Positions 18,199 through 27,771 of a stretch of 64,000 nt of DNA are shown here, piece by piece. The notes beneath the pieces were generated by a model. It was not told the origin of the DNA. It made no database searches and saw only the letters and a program-made list of their open reading frames with translations. A program made the translations under genes and the position numbers. The stretch's first letter is position 1; every line of letters begins with the position of its first letter. This DNA comes from Lysinibacillus sp. G4S2 (lineage in GTDB: Bacteria; Bacillota; Bacilli; Bacillales_A; Planococcaceae): assembly GCF_030348505.1 (NCBI RefSeq), contig NZ_JAUCFJ010000002.1, positions 2,546,001-2,610,000 of the forward strand, in the 5' to 3' direction.

Positions 18199-18230
18199 AA
18201 GACAGAATTCTAAGAAAGCAATTCTGTCTT
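18199..18230 (-). terminator. Terminator of the rRNA methyltransferase gene
   Basis: AAGACAGAATT / AATTCTGTCTT stem; on the minus strand it is followed by a T7 run, 9 bases after the stop at 18239. Confidence 0.9.
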
Positions 18231-18238
18231 TGTATCAT

Positions 18239-19435
18239 TTAGTTGAGTTTTTCAATAAAAACAACTTTTAAATAATTGAATTCAGGATATTCACGTGGGG
18301 CACGGAAATCCTTTGGTAAGCTGAATTCTTCAACAATTTTATAGCCTGTTTTTGTTTGCTTAAATGCTTGGTCAATAAAGCTCTTGAACTTTTTCATCCC
18401 AAAGCTTGCGTTGTTCGTTGAGGCAACGATGATACCATTTTTCTCGGTAATGGCGATTGTATCCATGAGTAATTTAGGATAGTCTTTCGCCGTTGAGAAT
18501 GTTCTTTCCTTCGTACGTGCAAAGCTAGGTGGATCTAACACAACTAGGTCAAATTTTAAATTGTGGCGCTGAGCATATTTAAAATAGTTAAAGACATCCA
18601 TTACTTTAATATCCTGTGATTCGTAATCAATGCTATTGACGCTAAATTGCTCAATTGTTTTGGCTAAACTACGCTTTGCTACATCCACACTTGTCGTTTT
18701 TACTGCTCCTCCAAGTGCCGCCGCAACAGAAAATGCACCAGTATATGAGAACGTATTGAGCATATTTTTACCTTCTGCATAACGTTCACGAATGGCAAGT
18801 CTCACTTCTCGTTGATCGAGGAAAATACCTGTCATGGCGCCATCGTTTAAATTAACAGCGTATTTCATATTATTTTCCGATACGATAATTGGAAATTCGC
18901 CAGGCGTTCCCATGACAAAATCGTCCTGTTCCATATACTGACCTTTCGTATCGAAACGTTTTTTCTCATAAATGGCTTTGTAGTTTACGGTCTCAGCAAG
19001 GGCTTCATATACTTCTTCTTTAAATGAATAAATGCCGGCGCTATACCAGCTTACCATATAGTAAGAGTCGAAAAAGTCAATGGTTAAACCGCCTATGCCA
19101 TCACCCTCGCCATTAAAGATACGAAAGGCTGTTGTGTGAGGATTGTTGAAAAATGCTTCTCGATTTTGTATGGCCTTTTTAAATTTTTTCATGAAAAAGG
19201 CTGTGTCTATATTTTCGTTAGCATCGGTTGTTAGTACCCAACCAATACCTTTGTTTTGCAAGCCATAGTATCCTGTACCGATAAAGCGGTTATGATTATC
19301 CATAAGTCTTAATAGTGCGCCTTCCTCTTTTGGAAGATGACGTGCATCAACGGCATCCTTTGAAATAAGAGGATAGCCTTTTCTTAATTGATCGGAAAAG
19401 GGATTGTTAATTTGTAAAGCAATTGTTTGTGTCAT
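18239..19435 (-). CDS. Class I SAM-dependent 23S rRNA methyltransferase, RlmI type
   Basis: 398 residues, COG1092. N-terminal PUA-like RNA-binding domain (about 5-85), an RlmI central domain, then a Rossmann methyltransferase with the SAM motif LNTFSYTGAFSVAAALGG (about 233-250) and catalytic LVVLDPPSFAR (about 303-313). RlmI enzymes make 5-methylcytidine in 23S rRNA; this family has several paralogues, so the exact target base is inferred. RBS AAAGGATG lies 5 bases before the ATG. Monocistronic. Confidence 0.88.
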   Translation of the reverse strand: MTQTIALQINNPFSDQLRKGYPLISKDAVDARHLPKEEGALLRLMDNHNRFIGTGYYGLQNKGIGWVLTTDANENIDTAFFMKKFKKAIQNREAFFNNPHTTAFRIFNGEGDGIGGLTIDFFDSYYMVSWYSAGIYSFKEEVYEALAETVNYKAIYEKKRFDTKGQYMEQDDFVMGTPGEFPIIVSENNMKYAVNLNDGAMTGIFLDQREVRLAIRERYAEGKNMLNTFSYTGAFSVAAALGGAVKTTSVDVAKRSLAKTIEQFSVNSIDYESQDIKVMDVFNYFKYAQRHNLKFDLVVLDPPSFARTKERTFSTAKDYPKLLMDTIAITEKNGIIVASTNNASFGMKKFKSFIDQAFKQTKTGYKIVEEFSLPKDFRAPREYPEFNYLKVVFIEKLN

Positions 19436-19498
19436 GTTGTCATCCTTTAAAAAAACATTTTGCTCTATTATCGCACTATTTTATATGGATAGACAAAC

Positions 19499-20416
19499 TT
19501 ATTTCACGAAATTAGCAATTTTTTCAGTCGTTTCAATAGTTGCTTGTTCGAAAAAATTCATTTTGCTAAAGTAACTATGGATTAAACCGGTCATATTTAC
19601 ATGCTCAACAGTCACTCCTGCATCCGCGAGCTTATGTGCGTAAGCAAGACCTTCATCGTAAAGGACATCTGCTTCTGCTGCAATAATAATCGTTTTTGGT
19701 AAAACGCTTAAGTCCTCAATCTGAAGTGGGGAAACATATGGATTTTTATAGTTTTGTCTATCTGCGTAATGACCTGCAAACCATTGCATTCCTTCTTTGT
19801 CTAAGCCATAGTTTTCCCCGTAAGCACTGTAGGAAGCCGTTGTAAAATCAACATTGACTACAGGATAAATCAGTGCTTGAGTTTTAATCGCAGGTCCATT
19901 TAATGTAGCAGCTAAGTAGGCGACAACAGTTGCTAAGTTTCCACCTGCGCTATCACCAGCTACTGTTAGATTTGCTGTATCTCCGCCAAAATGTTGGATG
20001 TTCTCATAAACCCATTTTAAAGCGTCATAGGCATCGTAGAGCGGAGTAGGGAATGGGTATTCTGGTGCTAGGCGATAATCGACCGATACTACGATTGCTT
20101 GGGCTTTTTTTGCTAATAGCTGACAGCCTGCATCCGTGGAGTCTAAATTCCCAAAAACCCAACCTCCACCGTGATAATATACAATGACAGGAAGTTTTTT
20201 GTCTAAAACAGGTTTATAAATGCGCACATTAATTTGCGCACCATCTCGAACTGATATTTTTCTATTTTCAATTGCCGCAAGCTGTGGGCTATATGGTGAC
20301 GTCCATTTTGGCACTATTCGAATGGCTCTTACTTCTTGTGGTGTTAAATCATAGTACGGTTTAGAAGAATCACTTGCCTTAATATAACGGATCGCTTCAT
20401 CTCTTAACTTCGTCAT
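19499..20416 (-). CDS. Alpha/beta hydrolase, hormone-sensitive-lipase (family IV) esterase
   Basis: About 305 residues. Oxyanion-hole motif HGGGWVFG, nucleophile motif GDSAGGN, acid region IIAAEADVLYDEG and catalytic His in GLIHSYF define family IV esterases acting on short acyl esters. The start at 20416 (MTKLRDEAIRY) is preferred because AAAGGA lies 9 bases upstream; the longer frame to 20440 has no site. Confidence 0.88.
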   Translation of the reverse strand: MTKLRDEAIRYIKASDSSKPYYDLTPQEVRAIRIVPKWTSPYSPQLAAIENRKISVRDGAQINVRIYKPVLDKKLPVIVYYHGGGWVFGNLDSTDAGCQLLAKKAQAIVVSVDYRLAPEYPFPTPLYDAYDALKWVYENIQHFGGDTANLTVAGDSAGGNLATVVAYLAATLNGPAIKTQALIYPVVNVDFTTASYSAYGENYGLDKEGMQWFAGHYADRQNYKNPYVSPLQIEDLSVLPKTIIIAAEADVLYDEGLAYAHKLADAGVTVEHVNMTGLIHSYFSKMNFFEQATIETTEKIANFVK

Positions 20417-20588
20417 CTTCATCAATCCTTTTAATTTCATTTGGTAATCTTATTATAAACTATTCTTATAATATTACTATGAATTAATGTTGGAAAAGAA
20501 AATAATTTAATTTCTAAGCAGAAATAATCTGATTGTAAAGTAAAATTATGTTTATAATATAGAGAACGATAGTATTTGGAGGGACAAT

Positions 20589-21068
20589 ATGATTTCTTTA
20601 ATTGTGGCACATGATAATAATTATGTGATTGGTTATGAAAATGGCATGCCGTGGCATTTGCCTGGAGATTTAAAATATTTTAAGGATAAAACGATGGGGA
20701 AGCCAATGATTATGGGGCGTAAAACATTCGAATCCATCGGTAGACCGCTTCCTGGTCGTCGCAATATTGTCATTACTCGTGACGCAAGTTATCATGCGGA
20801 CGGGATTGAAGTGGTGACAAGTTTAGAGGGTGCCCTCGCCCTTGCTGGAGATGTTCCAGAAATTATGATAATTGGTGGCGAGCAAATTTTCCGTTTATGC
20901 ATGGATATAGCTGATCGCTTGTACATTACAAAAATTAACCATTCGTTTAATGGGGATACATATTTCCCGAATTATGAACAGAATTTTGAACAAGTATCCT
21001 CTGAGGAGCCGGAAACAGCGCCAGAAGGTTACACATTCCAATATCAGATTTTTGAACGTAAGAACTAA
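20589..21068 (+). CDS. folA: Dihydrofolate reductase
   Basis: Reduces dihydrofolate to tetrahydrofolate with NADPH, essential for thymidylate, purine and Met synthesis; target of trimethoprim. 159 residues with the substrate site GMPWHLPGDLKYF (Asp near residue 27), MGRKTFESIGRPLPGRRNIV and the NADPH loop MIIGGEQIF. RBS GGAGGGA is ideal and a TATAAT box lies about 30 bases upstream. Unlike many Bacilli, no thymidylate synthase gene precedes it. Confidence 0.96.
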   Translation: MISLIVAHDNNYVIGYENGMPWHLPGDLKYFKDKTMGKPMIMGRKTFESIGRPLPGRRNIVITRDASYHADGIEVVTSLEGALALAGDVPEIMIIGGEQIFRLCMDIADRLYITKINHSFNGDTYFPNYEQNFEQVSSEEPETAPEGYTFQYQIFERKN

Positions 21069-21085
21069 ATAAAATAGGTACTACG

Positions 21086-21117
21086 AAGCACGGTGATAAA
21101 ATGACCGTGCTTTTTTG
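21086..21117 (+). terminator. folA terminator
   Basis: AAGCACGGT / ACCGTGCTT stem with nine-base loop and T run, 18 bases after the folA stop. Confidence 0.93.
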
Positions 21118-21242
21118 GCGTTACAAAAAAATAAAGGTTTTTGGAAATATTTGTAGAATAAATGATTGTAAGGCTCATCAGCATTATGAGGGCTTGATTT
21201 TCGTTCCAACTGGGCGCTTTAAATTCGATAATCCTATCGTAG

Positions 21243-22544
21243 TGCCGAATAGAAACATCAAGTGACGGAAAGAAACGCCGGAGTGACGGAATGAACCATC
21301 AAAGCGACGGATAGAAATGTCGAAGTGACGGAAAGGACCATCGAAACGACGGAAAGGAACTTCGAAGTGACGGAAGGAGCCCCTGAAGCGACGGATAAAA
21401 ATGTTGAAGTGACGGAAAGGTCCATCGAAACGACGGAAAAACAATCAAGCGACGGAATGAACCTTCGAAGCGACGAAAAGAGTCATCAAAGCGACTGATA
21501 GAAATGTCGAAGTGACGGAAAGGACCATGGAAACGACGGAAGAACGATCAAGCGACGGAAAGAACCGCCGAAGCGACGGAGAGAGTCATCAAAGCGACGG
21601 ATAGAAATATCGAAGTGACGGAAAGGACCATGGAAACGACGGAAGAACAATCAAGCGACGGAAAGAACCGCCGAAGCGACGGAGAGAGTCATCAAAGCGA
21701 CAGATAGAAATATCGAAGTGACGGAAAGGACCATCGAAACGACGGATGAACAATCAAGCGACGGAAAGAACCGCCGAAGCGACGGAAAGAGCCATCAAAG
21801 CGACGGAAAGAGTCGTCGAAGTGAAGGAAAGAGCTATCGAAACGACGGAAGAACAATCAAGCGACGGAAAGAACCATCAAAGCGACGGAAAGAAACGTTG
21901 AAGTGACGGAAAGGACCATCGAAACGACGGAAGAACAATCAAGCGACGGATAGAAATGTCGAAGTGACGGAAAGAATCATCAAAGCGACGGATAGAACCG
22001 TCGAAGTGACGGAAAGAGCTATCGAAACGACGGAAGAACAATCAAGCGACGGAAAGAGCTATCAAAGCGACGGATAGAATTATCGAAGTGACGGAAAGGA
22101 CCATCGAAACGACGGATGAACAATCAAGCGACGGAAAGAACCGCCGAAACGACGGAAAGAGCCATCAAAGCGACGGATAGAACCGTCGAAGTGACGGAAA
22201 GGGCCATCGAAACGACGGATGAACAATCAAGCGACGGATAGAACCGCCGAAGCGACGGAGAGAGTCATCAAAGCGACGGATAGAAATGTCGAAGTGAAGG
22301 AAAGGACCATCGAAACGACGGAAGAACAATCAAGCGACGGAAAGAACCTTCGAAGCGGCGGAAAGAGCCATCAAAGCGACGGATAGAAATGTCGAAGTGA
22401 CGGAAAGAGCCATCGAAACGACGGATGAACAATCAAGCGACGGACAGAACCTCCGAAGCGACGGAAAGAACCATCAAAGCGACGGAAAGGAACTTCGAAA
22501 CGACGGAAGAACAATCAAGCGACGGAAAGAACCGCCGAAGTGAC
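21243..22544. repeat. 103-bp higher-order tandem array, core GACGGAWAGA (array 1)
   Basis: About 12-13 copies of a 103-bp unit made of four 21-bp monomers and one 19-bp monomer, each starting with GACGGA. In order they end AACCGCCGAAGC, GTCATCAAAGC, AATATCGAAGT, ACCATCGAAAC and GAACAATCAAGC. Monomer variants are shuffled and some point changes recur in neighbours, indicating unequal exchange. 103 is not divisible by three, so frames rotate and the low-complexity translations on either strand are not proteins. A family A scrap lies just before (21188-21220) and a hydrolase remnant is fused after. Confidence 0.95.
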
Positions 22545-22685
22545 GCACAATGCCCGGTCGAATTCGGTATCGAAATTGCCGATTTAACTCCTAATGCAAA
22601 ATTAACGATTTTTGAACAGTCTAATCATAACCCGTTTATTGAGGAAGAAGAAGTTTTTAAAGAATTTGTTCAATTGACTTTATAA
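22542..22685 (+). pseudogene. C-terminal remnant of an alpha/beta hydrolase
   Basis: From the last repeat monomer the frame continues DAQCPVEFGIEIADLTPNAK, then a FEQSNHNPF segment with the catalytic-type His, and ends at TAA 22685. D-QCP-E---EIA--IPNA and the NH-PF-EE pattern are the end of a proline-iminopeptidase-like alpha/beta hydrolase. The first roughly 220 residues are absent; the repeat array takes their place. Confidence 0.65.
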
Positions 22686-22728
22686 TTTTTACATTTCAAT
22701 ATTAGATTCAATCAGAAGGGGAGCATCT

Positions 22729-23214
22729 GTGAGAAAAATAACTTTATCAAATGGAAAAACAGTAGAAGTGGAATGTTTGAGCTGTGAAATCACGAGTGGA
22801 CGCATTGAACCAGATGGAGGCGTGGTGATTGAGACGGACTATTTTCATGCTCATCAAGATGTTGCTTATCCGATAAAGGGATTAATCATTCTAGCTTCTA
22901 AGCGCCATATTACATGTTTTGATGAGCTAAACGATGAGGAAAAAATGGATTATATAAATCTATTATCAAAAATCAGAAAAGCTCAAAGGGACGTATTAGG
23001 GATAGAGCATGTTTATTATTTTTACAATGAAGATACGACACATCATTTTCATACTTGGATGGTGCCTCGCTATGAATGGATGTATGAATTTGGATGTTCC
23101 GTAGAATCAGTTAGACCAGTTCTACTTCATGCGAGGAATAAAATGAATAATAAAGAGAATATGCGTGATGTCATGCATGCATTGAAGGTATTAACGAAGG
23201 AGTTAAAAGATTGA
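22729..23214 (+). CDS. HIT-family protein
   Basis: 161 residues. GTG start with GGGGAG upstream. Cysteine pair CLSC near the N-terminus as in many HIT hydrolases, then the histidine triad THHFHTWMVP (about residues 104-113). HIT proteins hydrolyse nucleotide phosphoanhydrides or phosphoramidates such as diadenosine polyphosphates; the substrate is not defined here. The middle and C-terminal parts are unusual for Hint/Fhit, so a divergent branch is likely. Confidence 0.8.
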   Translation: MRKITLSNGKTVEVECLSCEITSGRIEPDGGVVIETDYFHAHQDVAYPIKGLIILASKRHITCFDELNDEEKMDYINLLSKIRKAQRDVLGIEHVYYFYNEDTTHHFHTWMVPRYEWMYEFGCSVESVRPVLLHARNKMNNKENMRDVMHALKVLTKELKD

Positions 23215-23231
23215 CCCCTATAACAATATAA

Positions 23232-23268
23232 AAAATCGCTCCTTTATATGTGAAGAGAGCGATTTTTT
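23232..23268. terminator. Bidirectional terminator between convergent genes
   Basis: AAAATCGCTC / GAGCGATTTT stem with A run before and T run after; it closes the HIT gene and the minus-strand hemolysin III gene. Confidence 0.9.
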
Positions 23269-23275
23269 GTCAATT

Positions 23276-23911
23276 TTATAAGTAAAAATAAACACAAGCA
23301 TACATCGAGCCACAACCAGCTAACACAAAGAGGTGCCAAATTGTATGATTGTAGGGCAGGGATCGCCATGCGTAAAAAATGGCTCCAATTGTATAGAAAA
23401 GCCCACCTGCTAACAGTAAAGCAAAACCATTAAAGCCTAAGTAAAGATAAACAGGTTTAATCGCAAAAATAATCAACCAACCCATACCGATGTAAAAAAT
23501 TAAAGAAAGCTTCTCAAATCGATGAATAAAAAAGCATTTAAAAATAACGCCTAATAACGCAAGTGACCAAATAATACATAGTAAAGTAATACCTAATGTC
23601 CCGCCGACCGCAATAAACAGAAACGGTGTATACGTTCCAGCAATTAAAATATAAATTGAAGAATGGTCAAGAATGGCGAAAATGTGTTTATATTTTTTAG
23701 GCATACTATGTAGCAGCGTTGACATTAAAAATAAAATAATAACTGAGGCACCAAAAATACTAAACGTTATAATTTGGACCGCACTTCCGGTTTGTACAGC
23801 TGCTAAAATAAGTACAACTAGCGCTGGAATACTTGCGATAAATCCAATGCCATGGGTAATGGCATTCCACAATTCTTCTTTCCATGTTTTATAGTCAAAT
23901 GAATCTAGCAT
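23276..23911 (-). CDS. Hemolysin III family (YqfA/YplQ) membrane protein
   Basis: 211 residues with seven predicted membrane helices. Conserved ITHGIG near the N-terminus, DHSSIYILIAGTYTPF in the middle and HTIWHLFVLAGC near the end carry the His/Asp residues of the PAQR/hemolysin III fold, thought to be metal-dependent membrane hydrolases or receptors. ATG 23911 is chosen because AAAGGAG is 8 bases upstream; an upstream GTG at 23920 is possible. B. subtilis has the homologue yplQ near dfrA, the same neighbourhood. Confidence 0.88.
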   Translation of the reverse strand: MLDSFDYKTWKEELWNAITHGIGFIASIPALVVLILAAVQTGSAVQIITFSIFGASVIILFLMSTLLHSMPKKYKHIFAILDHSSIYILIAGTYTPFLFIAVGGTLGITLLCIIWSLALLGVIFKCFFIHRFEKLSLIFYIGMGWLIIFAIKPVYLYLGFNGFALLLAGGLFYTIGAIFYAWRSLPYNHTIWHLFVLAGCGSMYACVYFYL

Positions 23912-24035
23912 ATCGAACACTCCTTTTGTGCATATATTTACTATACGCCAATAATTTTCATCTTGCTATTCACATTTGTCATGTTTTCATTATCAAAATT
24001 GTCATAGTGATGGTTAATTGTTTGGAGGTCTTTGT

Positions 24036-24123
24036 TAGACAAGTACCCGACAAAACGTTATAGTATGCAAGGTAGCGGTTACAAAACAGACTAAATAGGG
24101 TGATGTCTAATGACAATTGTCAT
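24036..24123 (+). promoter_or_regulatory. Sigma-A-like promoter and palindrome upstream of degV
   Basis: TAGACA (24036-24041), 17-base spacer, TATAGT (24059-24064). Downstream is the perfect 14-bp palindrome ATGACAATTGTCAT (24110-24123) in the leader, a candidate operator for an unknown regulator. Confidence 0.55.
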
Positions 24124-24185
24124 GTTTACATAATGATTCGTTAGTCTATATAATTAATTTTAATGATGTAAAAGGATGTGTCGAA

Positions 24186-25028
24186 GTGGGACGAATTCAT
24201 ATAGTAACAGACTCAACTTGTGATTTAACAAAAGAGGAAGTAGCGAAGCATGGTATACATATTGTGCCTTTAACGATTCAAATTGATGGAAAAACATATA
24301 CAGATGGTGTTGATATAGAGCCACAATCTTTTTTAAGCTCCATGCAGAATACCGAAAATTTGCCTAAAAGCTCGCAACCTGCACCGGGGAAATTTAAAGA
24401 ATTATATGATGAGCTAGGTAAAAATGGAGATCAAATTTTGTCAATTCATATGACTGGTGGCATGAGTGGAACAGTTGAATCAGCTCGTCAAGCAGCGCAA
24501 ATGACGGATGCAGATGTAACTGTTATTGATTCACGTTTTATCGCCTTTGGTCTAGCGTTTCAATTACGAGAGGCAATTCAAATGCGTGATGCAGGTGCTA
24601 CTGTCGAGGAGATTATGGAACGTCTGGACAAGGTGCGAGAAAATACGTATTTGTATGTTGTTGTCGACACACTTGATAATTTAATTAAAGGCGGACGTAT
24701 TGGGAAAGGTAAAGGTCTAATCGGTTCTTTACTGAATATCAAAGTCATTGCAAACTTAGAAGGTGGCGCATACAATCCCGTAACCAAAGTACGTAGCCAT
24801 AAACAGGTTGTGAACTACCTATTTAAACAATTCCAAGCAGATACTGCCGGAAAAACAGTAAAGTCAGTTGGGATTTCTCACGCCGATGGAATGGTAACGA
24901 TGGGGGGACCCTTAAAAGAATTGGTCGAGGGAACAGGTTTTAATGACGTAGGAGTTGCCTTTACTTCACCAATCATTTCGACACATACTGGTCCAGGTGC
25001 AATTGGATTTATGTATTTTGCAGAATAA
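24186..25028 (+). CDS. degV: DegV-family fatty-acid-binding protein
   Basis: 281 residues from the GTG at 24186, which has AAAGGA 9 bases upstream; the longer frame to 24117 crosses the leader palindrome and lacks a site. Typical DegV features: RIHIVTDSTCDLTKEE at the start, SSQPAPGKF, MTGGMSGTVESARQAA and GPGAIGFMY at the end. Members (FakB) present fatty acids to the kinase FakA for phospholipid synthesis. Monocistronic with its own promoter and terminator. Confidence 0.93.
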   Translation: MGRIHIVTDSTCDLTKEEVAKHGIHIVPLTIQIDGKTYTDGVDIEPQSFLSSMQNTENLPKSSQPAPGKFKELYDELGKNGDQILSIHMTGGMSGTVESARQAAQMTDADVTVIDSRFIAFGLAFQLREAIQMRDAGATVEEIMERLDKVRENTYLYVVVDTLDNLIKGGRIGKGKGLIGSLLNIKVIANLEGGAYNPVTKVRSHKQVVNYLFKQFQADTAGKTVKSVGISHADGMVTMGGPLKELVEGTGFNDVGVAFTSPIISTHTGPGAIGFMYFAE

Positions 25029-25032
25029 TAGA

Positions 25033-25070
25033 TAAGAGCTACTACATAAGTAATTGTAGTGGCTTTTTAT
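25033..25070 (+). terminator. degV terminator
   Basis: AGAGCTACTACA / TGTAGTGGCTTTT stem followed by T-rich sequence, a few bases after the stop. Confidence 0.85.
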
Positions 25071-25224
25071 TTTCATGTGGAATGGATAAGTGCAAAACGG
25101 TATACAATTGGAGAAAAACAACTTAAACGGACACATTTTGAGGAATACTTAGGTATAGTCACTTTTCATTGCAGTATAAACTATTCTATAATAGAAGAAA
25201 CAGCAAATGATGGAAGGTGGTCAA

Positions 25225-26157
25225 ATGAACATTTGGCGAATACTCGTTTTGTCATGTTTGACCGTCTTAGTACTTAGTAGTTGTGCAATATCAATAGATG
25301 AACCGAATCCGCAAGCTGAACCGGGAGGGGAGCAAGCAGGGACGGAGCAAGATAAGAGACAGGATGAGCAACAAACAGAAAATGAGGAAAAAACCTCAAG
25401 GAATGTATTTACGCAGATTTTTGAACATTTTTTTGAGCCAACTCCTGAGGATTTACGGCAAATTGATGATGAAAGCGCAAAACAACTAAATTATTTGGCA
25501 CTCGGCGATTCTTTAACAGCCGGTGTCGGTGATGAGTATAATCAAGACGGTTTTGTAGGTAGATTAACAGATTCATTAACAGCTTGGCCCTCGATCTCTG
25601 ACGTTGAGGTCGATAATCGAGGGAAAAGAGGAAGACGTAGTGATCAGCTATTAAAATTAGTGGAAAAAGGGCATTATGATGAAGAGTTGCAAGAAGCACA
25701 ACTCATTTCAATTACAATGGGTGGAAATGATGTTATGAAGATAGTCAGAAAGGATCTGTTGAATTTAAAACGAGATGCTTTTGATAAAGAATTGCTGGCG
25801 TTTAAGGAACGCTATAGTAAAATCATTTCCGGTATTCGAGAAAAAAATCCAACAGTGCCCTTAATTCTTATCGGTTTTTATAACCCATTCTCGATCGTGA
25901 CAAATGAAGCCAATGAATTTGAAACGATTATTAAGGAGTGGAATAAGGTCATTGAAGACATAGCGAATGAAGATGTGAATGCTTGTTATGTATCAGTGGA
26001 GGACTTGTTTGATTCGAATAAAGAGCTCGTTTATCATACGGATTTCTTCCACCCAAATGCAAAAGGATATGAAAAAATGACAGAGAGAATTTTAGAAGCA
26101 ATGGAGAAATGTAGTATGGAACAAAAGATTAACAAGGAAATAGGCTTCGAGGAGTGA
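25225..26157 (+). CDS. ypmR: SGNH/GDSL lipase-like lipoprotein (YpmR)
   Basis: 310 residues from ATG 25225 (GGAAGGTGG upstream). Lipobox L-S-S-C about 20 residues in, an acidic/Gln-rich linker, then an SGNH hydrolase: block I LALGDSLTAGVGDEY with the nucleophile Ser, block III TMGGNDVM with Gly and Asn, block V DFFHPNAKGY with the Asp/His pair. Acts at the outer membrane face on esters. Followed after 4 bases by ypmS, the same order as in B. subtilis. Confidence 0.92.
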   Translation: MNIWRILVLSCLTVLVLSSCAISIDEPNPQAEPGGEQAGTEQDKRQDEQQTENEEKTSRNVFTQIFEHFFEPTPEDLRQIDDESAKQLNYLALGDSLTAGVGDEYNQDGFVGRLTDSLTAWPSISDVEVDNRGKRGRRSDQLLKLVEKGHYDEELQEAQLISITMGGNDVMKIVRKDLLNLKRDAFDKELLAFKERYSKIISGIREKNPTVPLILIGFYNPFSIVTNEANEFETIIKEWNKVIEDIANEDVNACYVSVEDLFDSNKELVYHTDFFHPNAKGYEKMTERILEAMEKCSMEQKINKEIGFEE

Positions 26158-26161
26158 CAAA

Positions 26162-26743
26162 ATGAATAAATGGAAATTCGCATTTTTTGCCTTGGCGGGC
26201 ACAGTGCTTTTTGCAATCCTCCTCGTCGTTTATTTAGCAACTAGACCAGTAAATGTAGCAAATTTAGCGGAGAGTTCAGAAGGTGAAAGTGAAGTAAAAG
26301 GAAATATTCTCGTTGTCCAAACAACAACGAAGGAATTGGAATCTATATCGAAAAAGTATTTAAAGGATGCTTCTAAAGGATCACCATTACCGTTGGACTT
26401 TACCATTGATGATGATATTCAATTAACAAGTAAATTAACGGTGTTCAATACAGACATCGATATTTCTATGAACTTCGATCCTGTTGTCGATAAGAAAGGT
26501 AATATTATTTTAAAACAGACAGGAATGAATGTTGGGCTTTTAAATATTCCGCCAGAGACAGCCATGAAAATAATGCGAGACTCGGTGGAATTCCCTTCAT
26601 GGATTACAATCAATCCAAATAAAGCGGAAATATATATTGACTTATCACGTATTAACATTGATTCAGGAACTCGTGTCCGGGCAAAGGAATTAGACTTATC
26701 GAAAGATCAAATTTTACTGGAGATTATCGTTCCTGGTGAATAA
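26162..26743 (+). CDS. ypmS: YpmS family membrane-anchored protein
   Basis: 193 residues with one N-terminal membrane anchor (about 7-27, FAFFALAGTVLFAILLVVYLA) and an extracellular domain (DUF2140) beginning NLAESSEGESEVKGN. Function unknown; conserved next to ypmR in Bacillaceae, so the two may act together on the cell surface. AGGAGTG ribosome site spans the ypmR stop, showing coupling. Confidence 0.9.
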   Translation: MNKWKFAFFALAGTVLFAILLVVYLATRPVNVANLAESSEGESEVKGNILVVQTTTKELESISKKYLKDASKGSPLPLDFTIDDDIQLTSKLTVFNTDIDISMNFDPVVDKKGNIILKQTGMNVGLLNIPPETAMKIMRDSVEFPSWITINPNKAEIYIDLSRINIDSGTRVRAKELDLSKDQILLEIIVPGE

Positions 26744-26755
26744 GGAGTGAAATGA

Positions 26756-27710
<955 letters not shown>

Positions 27711-27711
27711 C

Positions 27712-27752
27712 AACAACTCCTAGCAGGATATATCTTGCTAGGGGTTGTTTGT
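27712..27752 (+). terminator. msrAB terminator
   Basis: AACAACTCCTAGCA pairs with TGCTAGGGGTTGTT, followed by TGTTTT; a second T8 run lies at about 27763. Confidence 0.9.
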
Positions 27753-27771
27753 TTTAAGATGTTTTTTTTGT

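Noticed and set aside
21243-22544. CRISPR array
   Set aside because: Units are contiguous 21-bp monomers sharing only about 10 bases, and the variable parts themselves recur every 103 bases, so there are no unique spacers. No cas genes are near.
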